Source: Lachnospiraceae bacterium (lineage in GTDB: Bacteria > Bacillota > Clostridia > Lachnospirales > Lachnospiraceae). Taken from it: 32,193 nt of DNA. Below the pieces are notes generated by a model. It saw only the letters and a list, made by a program, of their open reading frames with translations, was not told the DNA's origin and did no database searches. Made by a program: the position numbers and the translations under genes. The stretch spans positions 1-32,193 of the forward strand of contig JAISUG010000062.1 of assembly GCA_031272185.1 (NCBI GenBank), read 5' to 3'. Positions 25,680 through 32,193 of this stretch are shown here, piece after piece; position 1 is the stretch's first letter; every line of letters starts with the position of its first letter.

Positions 25680-25916
25680 GAAATCTCCGGCGTGGCTGTC
25701 GCCCGCAAGATTGGGCAGGAGCCGGAGCGCGTGTTCAAGACGCTCGTGACCGAGGGCAAAACCACGGGGCTGAATGTGTTCGTCATCCCCTGCAACGTAG
25801 AGCTTGACTTGAAAAAGGCGGCGCTGGCGGCGGGCGATAAGTACATTGAGATGATTAAGTCGCGGGAACTCGAACCCAAGACGGGCTATGTCCACGGCGG
25901 CTGTTCGCCCTGCGGG
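25680..25916 (+). pseudogene. ybaK: YbaK/EbsC-type Cys-tRNA(Pro) deacylase, internal/C-terminal fragment
   Basis: Encodes GEISGVAVARKIGQEPERVF, KTLVTEGKTTGLNVFVIP and ending TGYVHGGCSPCG, the conserved body of the YbaK/ProX-like editing deacylases that hydrolyse mischarged tRNA. The N-terminal third is missing (in-frame stops immediately upstream) and the last residues are replaced by a junction with a thpR fragment. Non-functional as it stands. Confidence 0.75.
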
Positions 25917-26077
25917 ACGAATTGCGGGGCAAATCAGAGCGCGGCTATTTTTCCGCGCCGGAGAATCTGCACCTGACGCTTGCTTTCCTGGGAGAGTGCG
26001 ATGGAACGCAGATTGCAGCCGCAAAGACTGTTGTTGCCGAAACTAACTTGCTGGATACAGAGAGTGAGTTGCCATGA
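25916..26077 (+). pseudogene. thpR: ThpR-type RNA 2',3'-cyclic phosphodiesterase, N-terminal fragment
   Basis: The frame reads DELRGKSERGYFSAPENLHL, then TLAFLGEC, then AAAKTVVAE. This includes the first HLTL (H-x-T/S-x) catalytic motif of the 2H phosphoesterase family. The true N-terminus is fused out of frame to ybaK, and the second HxT motif is missing because the sequence ends at TGA 26075-26077. Confidence 0.7.
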
Positions 26078-26279
26078 GAACAATAACCGAAACTGACCGC
26101 CTTATTCTCCGCGGATTAACACTGATACAAATTTTGCGTCAATGAACGTCGCTATACGAATGGGGATGCTCGTGCGGGAACGTTATATAAAGCATTATAA
26201 AGGCGAGTATATTCCGCATTATATCTTTTCGGTCAAGAGAACGGGGAAAACAGATGAGCAAATCCACAGGCGACAATAA
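26074..26279 (+). pseudogene. GNAT acetyltransferase with internal deletion
   Basis: An N-terminal piece (26074-26145) reads MRTITETDRLILRG, the usual start of RimJ-like GNAT enzymes, and stops after 23 codons. In another frame the next bases read NFASMNVAIRMGMLVRERY, then IKHYKGEYIPHYIFSVK, the normal GNAT C-terminus. The acetyl-CoA binding centre is missing, so a deletion joined the two ends. The C-terminal frame ends at 26277-26279, overlapping the start of the methyltransferase gene. Confidence 0.65.
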
Positions 26280-26883
26280 AGGCTTTTGGAATCGCTACGC
26301 TTTAGCTTATGACTTTGAAATCCGGCATACCAGCCGCGCCGCATATGCCGAGATGTACAGGTTGATGTCTTTGTCTCTGGGTAAAGATATGGAAGTCCTT
26401 GAAGTGGCGACGGGGACAGGACTGATTGCGCTCAATGTGGCGCAGTATGTCCGTGCGGTCACCGCAACGGACTTTTCACCCAAGATGATTGAAACGGCGA
26501 ACAGAAAGCCGAACCCTCAGAACGTCAGGTTCAGCGTTGAGGATGCCACGGCGCTCTCCTTTGGGGACGGAGCATTTGACGCCATAATCATTTCCAACGC
26601 GCTGCACATTATGCCCGAACCGGAAAAGGCGCTTGCCGAAGTCCGGCGTGTGTTGAAAACTGATGGGTTGCTGATCGCGCCTAACTTCACCCACGGGCAT
26701 ATCAAGAGCGGCAAATGGAATTTGAACGCGAAATTCCTGAAGCTCTTAGGTTTTGAAACACATTCCAAGTGGACACCCGATGAGTACGTTGAATTTATAG
26801 GCGGGCATGGATTCAAAGTCCTTAGTTGGCAGGTAATGAAAGCAGCGTTTCCGCTTGTATATTTGGAAGCCAGGAAAGAGTGA
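26254..26883 (+). CDS. Class I SAM-dependent methyltransferase
   Basis: A 209-aa intact protein with the Rossmann methyltransferase motifs: motif I VLEVATGTGLIALNVA (residues about 48-63), the acidic FSVEDATALSFGDGAFDAI, and IISNALHIMPEPEKALAEV (motif IV-V). It resembles UbiE/phospholipid-type methyltransferases; the substrate is unknown. The ATG at 26254 has only a modest ribosome site (ACGGGGA). It is the one gene of this stretch that appears whole between truncated neighbours. Base usage is close to that of the truncated genes and unlike the hut operon. Confidence 0.82.
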   Translation: MSKSTGDNKGFWNRYALAYDFEIRHTSRAAYAEMYRLMSLSLGKDMEVLEVATGTGLIALNVAQYVRAVTATDFSPKMIETANRKPNPQNVRFSVEDATALSFGDGAFDAIIISNALHIMPEPEKALAEVRRVLKTDGLLIAPNFTHGHIKSGKWNLNAKFLKLLGFETHSKWTPDEYVEFIGGHGFKVLSWQVMKAAFPLVYLEARKE

Positions 26884-26893
26884 GGTGCAAAAG

Positions 26894-27001
26894 ATGAACC
26901 CGATTAAGCCCGGCATTTACCGCCATTACAAGGGCAATAAAGACCGCTTTTGTCAAGATAGTAATCTGACGAAACTAAAAAAAGTCTATTTCTCATGGTG
27001 A
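26894..27001 (+). pseudogene. DUF1653-like protein, N-terminal fragment
   Basis: Begins MNPIKPGIYRHYKGNK, the normal start of small DUF1653 proteins, then becomes unrecognisable and stops at 26999-27001 after 35 codons. It lies 10 bp behind the methyltransferase gene. Another gene cut off after its first codons, like its neighbours. Confidence 0.6.
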
Positions 27002-27066
27002 CATAGCGATTTTTTAGGTTGCATTTATCCTAAAGATGCGTTTTTGTAAGAAATAAGTGCTACATA

Positions 27067-27095
27067 TTGACACAGCGCAGATTATGTATTACAAT
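27067..27095 (+). promoter_or_regulatory. Promoter of the dinJ/yafQ-like operon
   Basis: TTGACA (27067-27072) and TACAAT (27090-27095), 17 bp apart, with start expected near 27102 and a short leader to the antitoxin ATG. Confidence 0.75.
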
Positions 27096-27125
27096 ATCCT
27101 TGCAGTATTAAAGGAGGTTGTTGCT

Positions 27126-27407
27126 ATGAGCGATACGATTAACCTTAGCATCCGAATGGACAGGGAGCTTAAAGAGCAGGCGGAAAACCTGTTTTCCGAA
27201 CTTGGCATGAACATGACGACCGCGCTTAATGTTTTTGTCCGGCAGTCTGTCAGGCAGGGCAAGATTCCGTTTGAGATTTCGCTTGCGAAACCGAACGCGG
27301 TGACGATTTCCGCTTTGGAAGAAATCGCGGATATGCGGGCGGGAAGAATACCAAAGCAGTCAGCGACTGTTGCCGATTTTGCGAAGGAAATGGGAGTAAC
27401 TGAATGA
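27126..27407 (+). CDS. dinJ: RelB/DinJ-family antitoxin
   Basis: A 93-aa antitoxin. The N-terminal ribbon-helix-helix segment INLSIRMDRELKEQAENLF, then SELGMNMTTALNVFVRQSV, is characteristic of RelB/DinJ; the C-terminal part would bind and block the toxin, and the pair represses its own promoter in known systems. AAGGAGG lies 8 bp before ATG 27126. The stop TGA overlaps the toxin ATG (27404), so translation is coupled. Intact, in contrast to the phd/doc locus. Confidence 0.92.
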   Translation: MSDTINLSIRMDRELKEQAENLFSELGMNMTTALNVFVRQSVRQGKIPFEISLAKPNAVTISALEEIADMRAGRIPKQSATVADFAKEMGVTE

Positions 27408-27679
27408 GGACACCGGTTTATGCTACGCAATTTAAGCGGGATTTTAAGCGCTGCCAAAAACGAAATTATCCTGTTCAGAAACTACTTGCAGTCATGACTT
27501 ACCTTGAAAACGAAATACCGCTGGCGCCAATCTATAAAGAACACCCCTTGCAAGGCGAATATGCCGGTTCTTTGGAGTGCCATATCGAGCCGGATTGGTT
27601 GCTGATTTATCAAATTGACGACGACATCAAAGAAGTTTACTTCGCCCGAACCGGGACTCATAGTGACTTGTTTAAGTAG
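27404..27679 (+). CDS. yafQ: YafQ-family mRNA interferase toxin
   Basis: A 91-aa RelE-superfamily endoribonuclease toxin that, in the family, cuts mRNA on the ribosome. The conserved end pattern is complete: KEHPLQGEYAGSLECHIEPD, WLLIYQID and ARTGTHSDLF, which contains the histidines, the aspartate and the Trp corresponding to the E. coli YafQ active site. It overlaps the antitoxin gene by four bases. A strong hairpin terminator follows at 27733-27766. Confidence 0.92.
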   Translation: MRTPVYATQFKRDFKRCQKRNYPVQKLLAVMTYLENEIPLAPIYKEHPLQGEYAGSLECHIEPDWLLIYQIDDDIKEVYFARTGTHSDLFK

Positions 27680-27732
27680 GATTATGCTGTGTGGTCCGAA
27701 GTATTCTATTTCGCTGATTTACAAAACGTAAA

Positions 27733-27775
27733 GGCAGTCGCTACAGTTTTTGCCGTAGCGACTGCCTCTAACTTT
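27733..27775 (+). terminator. Bidirectional terminator between converging genes
   Basis: Twelve perfect pairs: GGCAGTCGCTAC (27733-27744) with GTAGCGACTGCC (27755-27766), 10-nt loop, T-rich on the right. It stands between the toxin gene and the converging lipoprotein gene (stop at 27870). Confidence 0.85.
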
Positions 27776-27869
27776 TTGCGAACTTGCTGGTTACTCTATA
27801 AATATAACCATCTGCCAATTACCCTGCGGAATCGGTTTTTCATTTTCGTTTTTTTAGTGGTTGACAGCG

Positions 27870-29306
27870 TTACCTGCGGGGGTATAGTCTAAGCACAATC
27901 AGCGCATCTGCCGCGTCATACTCTATGCCGACAGATGCGTTGACACCCCAGAAATCATATTCATGCTCTGAGCCGCCTTGCTGGTAAGAGCTTATAATTT
28001 CCCCGCCATCGGCATGGTAGTCGGATTCCACGACCCCTTGTGCGGACAGGGCGTCAAATATATCGGATACAAACGCCTGAAACGCCGCGTCGTCTGCGAC
28101 ATTCTCAACCCAAATAAGAGCGTTTCCCTCCGCATCTGGGAAATTCATCACGGAAGCATTGCCGCCAACCGGAAACGCTACACCGGCCAGCCCGTATTTC
28201 TCCATCTGCGCCCTCACTTTTTCACTCGCTTGACTCGAAGCCGTTTCAGCGAGGCTTTCGCGAACGGGAAGGTCGGGAACATCCACAGGCGAGCGCGCTT
28301 TCACAAGCGTGGTTTCCTCGACGGGAACCTTGTCGATTGTCCCATAGAATTTCACGGTGACCGGCCCGCCTTGTGATGAGAAAAGTTCAAAAACCACATC
28401 GCCGGTATCGTAGGCTTTGATGGTGTACGGAAATGGAATCTCGATCTTCTCCTGATCGGCGTACCGCTCGTTGACTATATTCAAAATACCGGTGTCGCTG
28501 ATCAGGTTGATGTCAGCCGTGCCGCTGCTGATGACGTTTTCACCGGCGCTGTCTGATGCGGCGTAAGCGTCTACAGTGCCGTTCATAATGCCGGTCAGTT
28601 TCATGTACTGCCCCATGTCACCCTCTGTCATGTGGAAATCCCAGTCGAGCCATTCTGCAACCGGAATCTCGTCAATTTCAAAATCTTTCGTGCCGCTGCC
28701 CACATCACCCAGGTATGCTTCAATAAATGCATCGGCAACCGCGTCGGAGACCGCTTCATCTACCGGGCCTTCATTTTTATCCGGAACCATGGTTTCCGGA
28801 TAAATCGCGTCTATGAACGGGTCATAATCAGACAAATCCATCAGGAACTGCTCATTTTTGAACCATCCCGCAGCGTCATACTCCATCGTGCCCCCGTACA
28901 TTGTGGCTACTCGTGCGAGAACGCTCAAATCCCCGTTAAACCGGAAAGCCATCTCGCCGCTGTAAGCGCCGAACAGATCAGTTCCAACATGGGAGCAGGA
29001 CAGGGCAAGACCATAGTCAACATAGGCAATCCCCATCACATCGAGTGTTTCCACGCCGTTTATGGTGATTGTCCAAACGTAGCCTTCTTCGTCAGCGTTC
29101 TCCCATTCGTCCTGCAACCTGTCCCAATAAGCGCCGGGGCTGCCCGCGCTGACGATTTTTTTGTCGGTGCCGCTTGCTGTGCCGCCCGATGTTTCCTGCG
29201 CCGAGTCTGCTCCCTGTGTCTGGTTCGGTGCTGCCGATTGCTGCCCGCAGGCGGCGAGGTTTAACAGCATCGCCAGCGCAAGCAGGAATAAAAATAGCTT
29301 TTTCAC
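27870..29306 (-). CDS. Large putative lipoprotein of unknown function
   Basis: A 478-aa secreted lipoprotein. A positively charged, hydrophobic signal peptide (KKLFLFLLALAMLLNLAAC) ends in a lipobox with Cys about residue 19, then a Ser/Gln/Thr/Gly-rich linker. The mature part is acidic and rich in beta-type sequence, with no family I recognise. Its C-terminus (LIWVENVADDAAFQAFVSDI) weakly resembles the neighbouring small lipoprotein in layout. I take GTG 29306, behind AAGGGA at about 7 bp, as start; an ATG at 29330 is in frame but has no site. It lies behind the small lipoprotein on the same strand, 83 bp away, and may share its transcript. Confidence 0.75.
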   Translation of the reverse strand: MKKLFLFLLALAMLLNLAACGQQSAAPNQTQGADSAQETSGGTASGTDKKIVSAGSPGAYWDRLQDEWENADEEGYVWTITINGVETLDVMGIAYVDYGLALSCSHVGTDLFGAYSGEMAFRFNGDLSVLARVATMYGGTMEYDAAGWFKNEQFLMDLSDYDPFIDAIYPETMVPDKNEGPVDEAVSDAVADAFIEAYLGDVGSGTKDFEIDEIPVAEWLDWDFHMTEGDMGQYMKLTGIMNGTVDAYAASDSAGENVISSGTADINLISDTGILNIVNERYADQEKIEIPFPYTIKAYDTGDVVFELFSSQGGPVTVKFYGTIDKVPVEETTLVKARSPVDVPDLPVRESLAETASSQASEKVRAQMEKYGLAGVAFPVGGNASVMNFPDAEGNALIWVENVADDAAFQAFVSDIFDALSAQGVVESDYHADGGEIISSYQQGGSEHEYDFWGVNASVGIEYDAADALIVLRLYPRR

Positions 29307-29388
29307 AGCATATCCCTTTCTTGTTTGCATCATAATTATTTGTGCGACGGCACGGCGGCCGCGGCAATCCATGCTTGCGGCGTGGGCG

Positions 29389-29847
29389 TTAATGCCCGAA
29401 AATCTGTATAACACTTTCGCTTATAATGATTTCGTCTCCGGCGGCATTTTTTGCACGATAATTGTAGATGCCTGCGCTGGTGTCCTCACGCTCGGTCGTT
29501 TCCGCATTCACCGTAAAACCGGCCGATTTGACCTGTTCAACATAGGCCTTTATCGCATCGAGGTCAGTTTCAAGAACAGGCACAAAGAAGCCCAAAGCTA
29601 TTTTTGATGCATCATACTCACCGAGTTCAAAGTCGGGTTTTGGAACAAGCCGGGTAAACTTGTTGTCTGGCCAGGATTTGTCCTCCGCAGTTTCGCCGCC
29701 GGTATTGCCGGATTGCGCGTTGCCCGATTGAGCGCTGTTAGAAGTCGCGGGCGGGGTAGTCGAACCGCCGCTGTTGCTGCCGCCGCCGCAGGCGGCGAGG
29801 GAGAGCGCCAGTACGAGTACCAGCGCGAGTGCGAGAGCTTTCTTCAT
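29389..29847 (-). CDS. Small putative lipoprotein
   Basis: A 152-aa secreted lipoprotein. The signal peptide MKKALALALVLVLALSLAAC ends in lipobox SLAAC with Cys20, then a Gly/Ser/Thr/Asn/Gln-rich linker of about 40 residues, then a compact domain of about 90 residues beginning FTRLVPKPDFELGEYD. I do not recognise the domain; the pattern 'FTRLVPKP' with a following small alpha/beta domain recurs in clostridial lipoproteins as I recall. AAAGGAGG is about 8 bp before ATG 29847. Divergent from nothing; upstream is a hairpin-rich non-coding zone shared with the serine recombinase. Confidence 0.75.
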   Translation of the reverse strand: MKKALALALVLVLALSLAACGGGSNSGGSTTPPATSNSAQSGNAQSGNTGGETAEDKSWPDNKFTRLVPKPDFELGEYDASKIALGFFVPVLETDLDAIKAYVEQVKSAGFTVNAETTEREDTSAGIYNYRAKNAAGDEIIISESVIQIFGH

Positions 29848-30053
29848 GGAATCATTCCTCCTTTTATATACGCCTGTTTAAGCGACAGGCTGCGCTTTTT
29901 CCTTGCCGGATACTTTTCTGCCGTGGGAGAGCGGGATTTGCCTTGATTGTTCCGATTAGCATCGACCTCCCGTATAGCCGATTTGAAGCGGGGCTGGCTT
30001 TCTGCCTTGTCTGCCGGGGCGGGCTATTGCCAAATAGGCTACTATTCCGATAA

Positions 30054-30320
30054 CCACAATAATCATCACGTAATGATTATTGTGGCAAGCACTAACTCCG
30101 GCTCGCCGGAGTTGCCGAACCGACAAAAAATGCTCGCGCAATTTTTGTCGGTTCTTGCTTGATAGGGCGCTGCCCTATGACCCGCCCGACGCTACGGCGT
30201 CGGGTTAAGCGGGCAAGCCCGCTGCTGCGCCCCTGCGGGGCTAACGTACCGTCGAGATTTATCGCGTTTCAGATTTTTGGGGATGCGAAAGGCGGCTTGC
30301 GATTTCTCGTAAGCCGCCTT
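30054..30320. other. Cluster of eight hairpins in non-coding DNA
   Basis: Eight consecutive perfect inverted repeats in about 270 bp, positions of the arms: 30054-30066/30073-30085 (13 bp), 30094-30101/30106-30113, 30117-30129/30142-30154 (13 bp), 30162-30168/30172-30178, 30185-30192/30197-30204, 30208-30214/30217-30223, 30229-30233/30237-30241, and 30289-30298/30311-30320. The last is a plausible terminator of the recombinase gene, whose stop is at 30343 on the minus strand. The others have no T tracts. Together with the recombinase they suggest the border or transfer-origin area of a mobilizable element. The rest of the 29848-30342 gap shows nothing else recognisable. Confidence 0.8.
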
Positions 30321-30342
30321 AGCGGTGGTTCATATCCGGTTG

Positions 30343-32136
30343 TTATACTGTTGCTTTTTCTGCGGTGCGTTCAGCGCGTTTTTTCCTCTGCCACTCACGC
30401 TGGTAATTACGCTGATACTCGCGGCGGTGTTCTTTCCGCGCCGCTTCCTCGGCGGCGATTTCCTCCGGCGTTTTGACGGGCATTGCCGCCAGCTTTTCAG
30501 CTTTCGCCTGCTCCCGCTGCGCCGCTTTCTTGGCGAGGATTTCGTCGCGGCGGCGATAGTAACTGTCGCGCTGAATTTTCCTGCGGTGTTCCACGGGGTC
30601 GAAGGGCTCGTCCTCTGCCGGTTCGCCGTCTGCCGGGACGGTGAACTTCCCGATGAAGTTCAGAAATACTTCGACGCGCTGTTTGCGGCGGTTATTGATT
30701 TTCTCCGCCTCGAATACATAAATCTTATCAATGTATTCGTTCAGCATGGGGGCAGTCAGTTCCGAGAAGTCCGTGTACTTGCGGACGATTTCGATAAACC
30801 GCTCCGCCTTGGTCGTGTCCTCGGCGTATTCGTTAAGGGAGGTTTCAAGCGCCGCGATTTCGGCTTCAAGATTCTCTTGCTCCGCTTCATACTCGCGCGA
30901 TAAGATGTCAAAGCGTTTCGCGGAAAGCGAGCCGCCGACTTTATCCTCGTAGATTTGCTTTATCAGCTTGTCCAGTTCGCCGGCGCGCCTCTTGCTCCGG
31001 TCGAGTCTGCGCTTGCTCTCTTTTACGCCCTCGGCTGTCTGGCTCTCCGATTCCTCGCGCACGAGCCGGATAAACTCGGCTTCATTATCTTTTACAAAGC
31101 CGCTGACGGCACGTATCGCCTCCAGGGCAATCGCCCGCAGGTTCGCCGTTGTGATGTAGTGCATCGTGCATTTCGGCGGGTACTGCGAATACTGGTTGCA
31201 GGCGTAACTGTCCTGCGAAGGGTATTTATACGCGAGCTTGCCGCGATGGCCCCACATCCGGCTGCCGCAGTCCCCGCAGTAGACAAGACCCGTCAGCGGG
31301 TTCGGCTCTCCGGTTGATGTCAGGCGGCGTCTTACTACGCGGCACTTCTGCGCCGTCTCCCATATCTCGCGGGAGACGACCGGCTCTTGCGTGTCCGTGA
31401 AAATCTGCCATTCGTTTTCGGGATTGCGGAGCGTCTTTTTTGACTTGAAAGACTCTTTGCGTGAGCGGAAGTTGACGGTATCGCCGCAGTATTCGCGCCT
31501 GCTGAGAATATTCTTTATCGTCAAGCCCATCCAGTTATACTGGTCATCGGGGTCGGCGATTTCGTAGCCGTCGCGGAGCGCAATGTACGCCGAGGGGCGG
31601 AGTATCTTTTCGTCAGTAAACGTCCGGGCGATTTGATACGGCCCCTTGCCGTCAATCGTCATCTGGAATATGCGTCTGACCACATTGGCGGCTTCGTCGT
31701 CCACAAGCCAGAGGTTTTTATCTTCGGGAGATTTTTTGTAGCCGTAGGCGGCGGCGTTGGTCATGTGCTTGCCGCTTCTGCCCTTGGCGTGGAGGACAGT
31801 CCGCACCTTGCGGGAAGTGTCGCGGGCGTACCATTCGCTCATTATTTCGCGTATCGGCAGCAAGTCGTCGTCGCCGTTGTCGCTGTCGTGACCTTCCTGC
31901 ATACTGATGAGCCGGACGCCTTTTTCGCGGAAACGCTCGCGGTACAAGCCCGTTTGCAGATAATTCCTGCCCATGCGGTCGAGAGTCTTGACGATGATAA
32001 CGGCTACGTTGCCCGCTTCGACCTCGGTCATCATTTCCTGCCACGCGGGCCTGTCATACGAAACGCCAGAAAACCCATCGTCTATAAAGATGGCGTCTTT
32101 GATACAATTTGACGGTTGCCTTTTTGCTGTGTGCAT
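30343..32136 (-). CDS. Large serine recombinase lacking the catalytic-serine segment
   Basis: A 597-aa protein of the clostridial transposon (TnpX-like) recombinase group. Present are most of the resolvase domain (IDDGFSGVSYDRPAWQEMM and VIIVKTLDRMGRNYLQTG with the active-site arginines), the Recombinase domain (AAYGYKKSPEDKN...ILSRREYCGD), the zinc ribbon (YCGDCGSRMW...YACNQY...CTMHY), a long coiled coil, and a basic tail with REYQRNYQREWQRKKR. Relatives begin about 40 residues earlier with a Y-x-R-L-S motif whose Ser is the nucleophile; here the frame opens at ATG 32136, with an in-frame TGA at 32151-32149 and a usable GAGGGGGG site. It is therefore probably inactive, or its first part lies in another frame beyond the window. 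Confidence 0.82.
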   Translation of the reverse strand: MHTAKRQPSNCIKDAIFIDDGFSGVSYDRPAWQEMMTEVEAGNVAVIIVKTLDRMGRNYLQTGLYRERFREKGVRLISMQEGHDSDNGDDDLLPIREIMSEWYARDTSRKVRTVLHAKGRSGKHMTNAAAYGYKKSPEDKNLWLVDDEAANVVRRIFQMTIDGKGPYQIARTFTDEKILRPSAYIALRDGYEIADPDDQYNWMGLTIKNILSRREYCGDTVNFRSRKESFKSKKTLRNPENEWQIFTDTQEPVVSREIWETAQKCRVVRRRLTSTGEPNPLTGLVYCGDCGSRMWGHRGKLAYKYPSQDSYACNQYSQYPPKCTMHYITTANLRAIALEAIRAVSGFVKDNEAEFIRLVREESESQTAEGVKESKRRLDRSKRRAGELDKLIKQIYEDKVGGSLSAKRFDILSREYEAEQENLEAEIAALETSLNEYAEDTTKAERFIEIVRKYTDFSELTAPMLNEYIDKIYVFEAEKINNRRKQRVEVFLNFIGKFTVPADGEPAEDEPFDPVEHRRKIQRDSYYRRRDEILAKKAAQREQAKAEKLAAMPVKTPEEIAAEEAARKEHRREYQRNYQREWQRKKRAERTAEKATV

Positions 32137-32193
32137 TGCACACCCCCCTCAAACCCTTATTCCAAGCCACTTTTCAAAAAGGCATAAAAAAGT

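Overview
The window looks like chromosome of a strictly anaerobic, GC-rich member of the Bacillota (Clostridia). Evidence: strong AGGAGG-type ribosome sites, separate ftcD and fchA genes as in clostridial histidine degradation, a flavin/4Fe-4S 'enoate reductase' type enzyme, lipoproteins with Gram-positive style lipoboxes, and a clostridial large serine recombinase. The species cannot be named from the sequence.

Region 1 (1-8349) begins with the 3' end of an AAA-ATPase/PD-(D/E)XK gene and continues with a complete histidine-to-glutamate pathway on the + strand: hutH, hutU, ftcD, fchA, hutI, behind a good promoter at 565-594. Region 2 (8350-14924) is a family-5 peptide ABC importer (binding lipoprotein, permease, ATPase, permease, ATPase) behind its own promoter and a leader holding an intrinsic terminator. 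Region 3 (14925-20275) has two tandem phosphotriesterase-family metallohydrolases of identical length, a TIGR04076-like small protein and a large FMN/FAD/4Fe-4S oxidoreductase. Together regions 1-3 read as an amino-acid/peptide scavenging island; the substrates of region 3 are unknown.

Region 4 (20276-32193) is visibly less GC-rich and is an accessory, decaying zone: a 61-bp-period repeat array, a phd/doc toxin-antitoxin pair whose toxin is cut off by an IS21-family remnant, phage gene remnants, an Rpn-like protein, an intact AAA-ATPase/PD-(D/E)XK protein, a run of truncated housekeeping-type genes (ybaK, thpR, GNAT, DUF1653-like), a methyltransferase, an intact dinJ/yafQ-type toxin-antitoxin operon, two lipoproteins, a cluster of eight hairpins, and a large serine recombinase without its catalytic-serine segment.

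The most unusual signal runs through regions 1-3. At several gene boundaries the end of a gene is present twice, about 61-72 bp apart, as repeat-spacer-repeat with unrelated spacers. Several conserved enzymes (HutH, HutU, FchA, HutI, the flavin enzyme) carry extra low-complexity segments in loops or at the N-terminus. The HutU and HutI segments are built from the same degenerate 12-bp repeat read in different frames, which points to a DNA-level process rather than protein-level selection.
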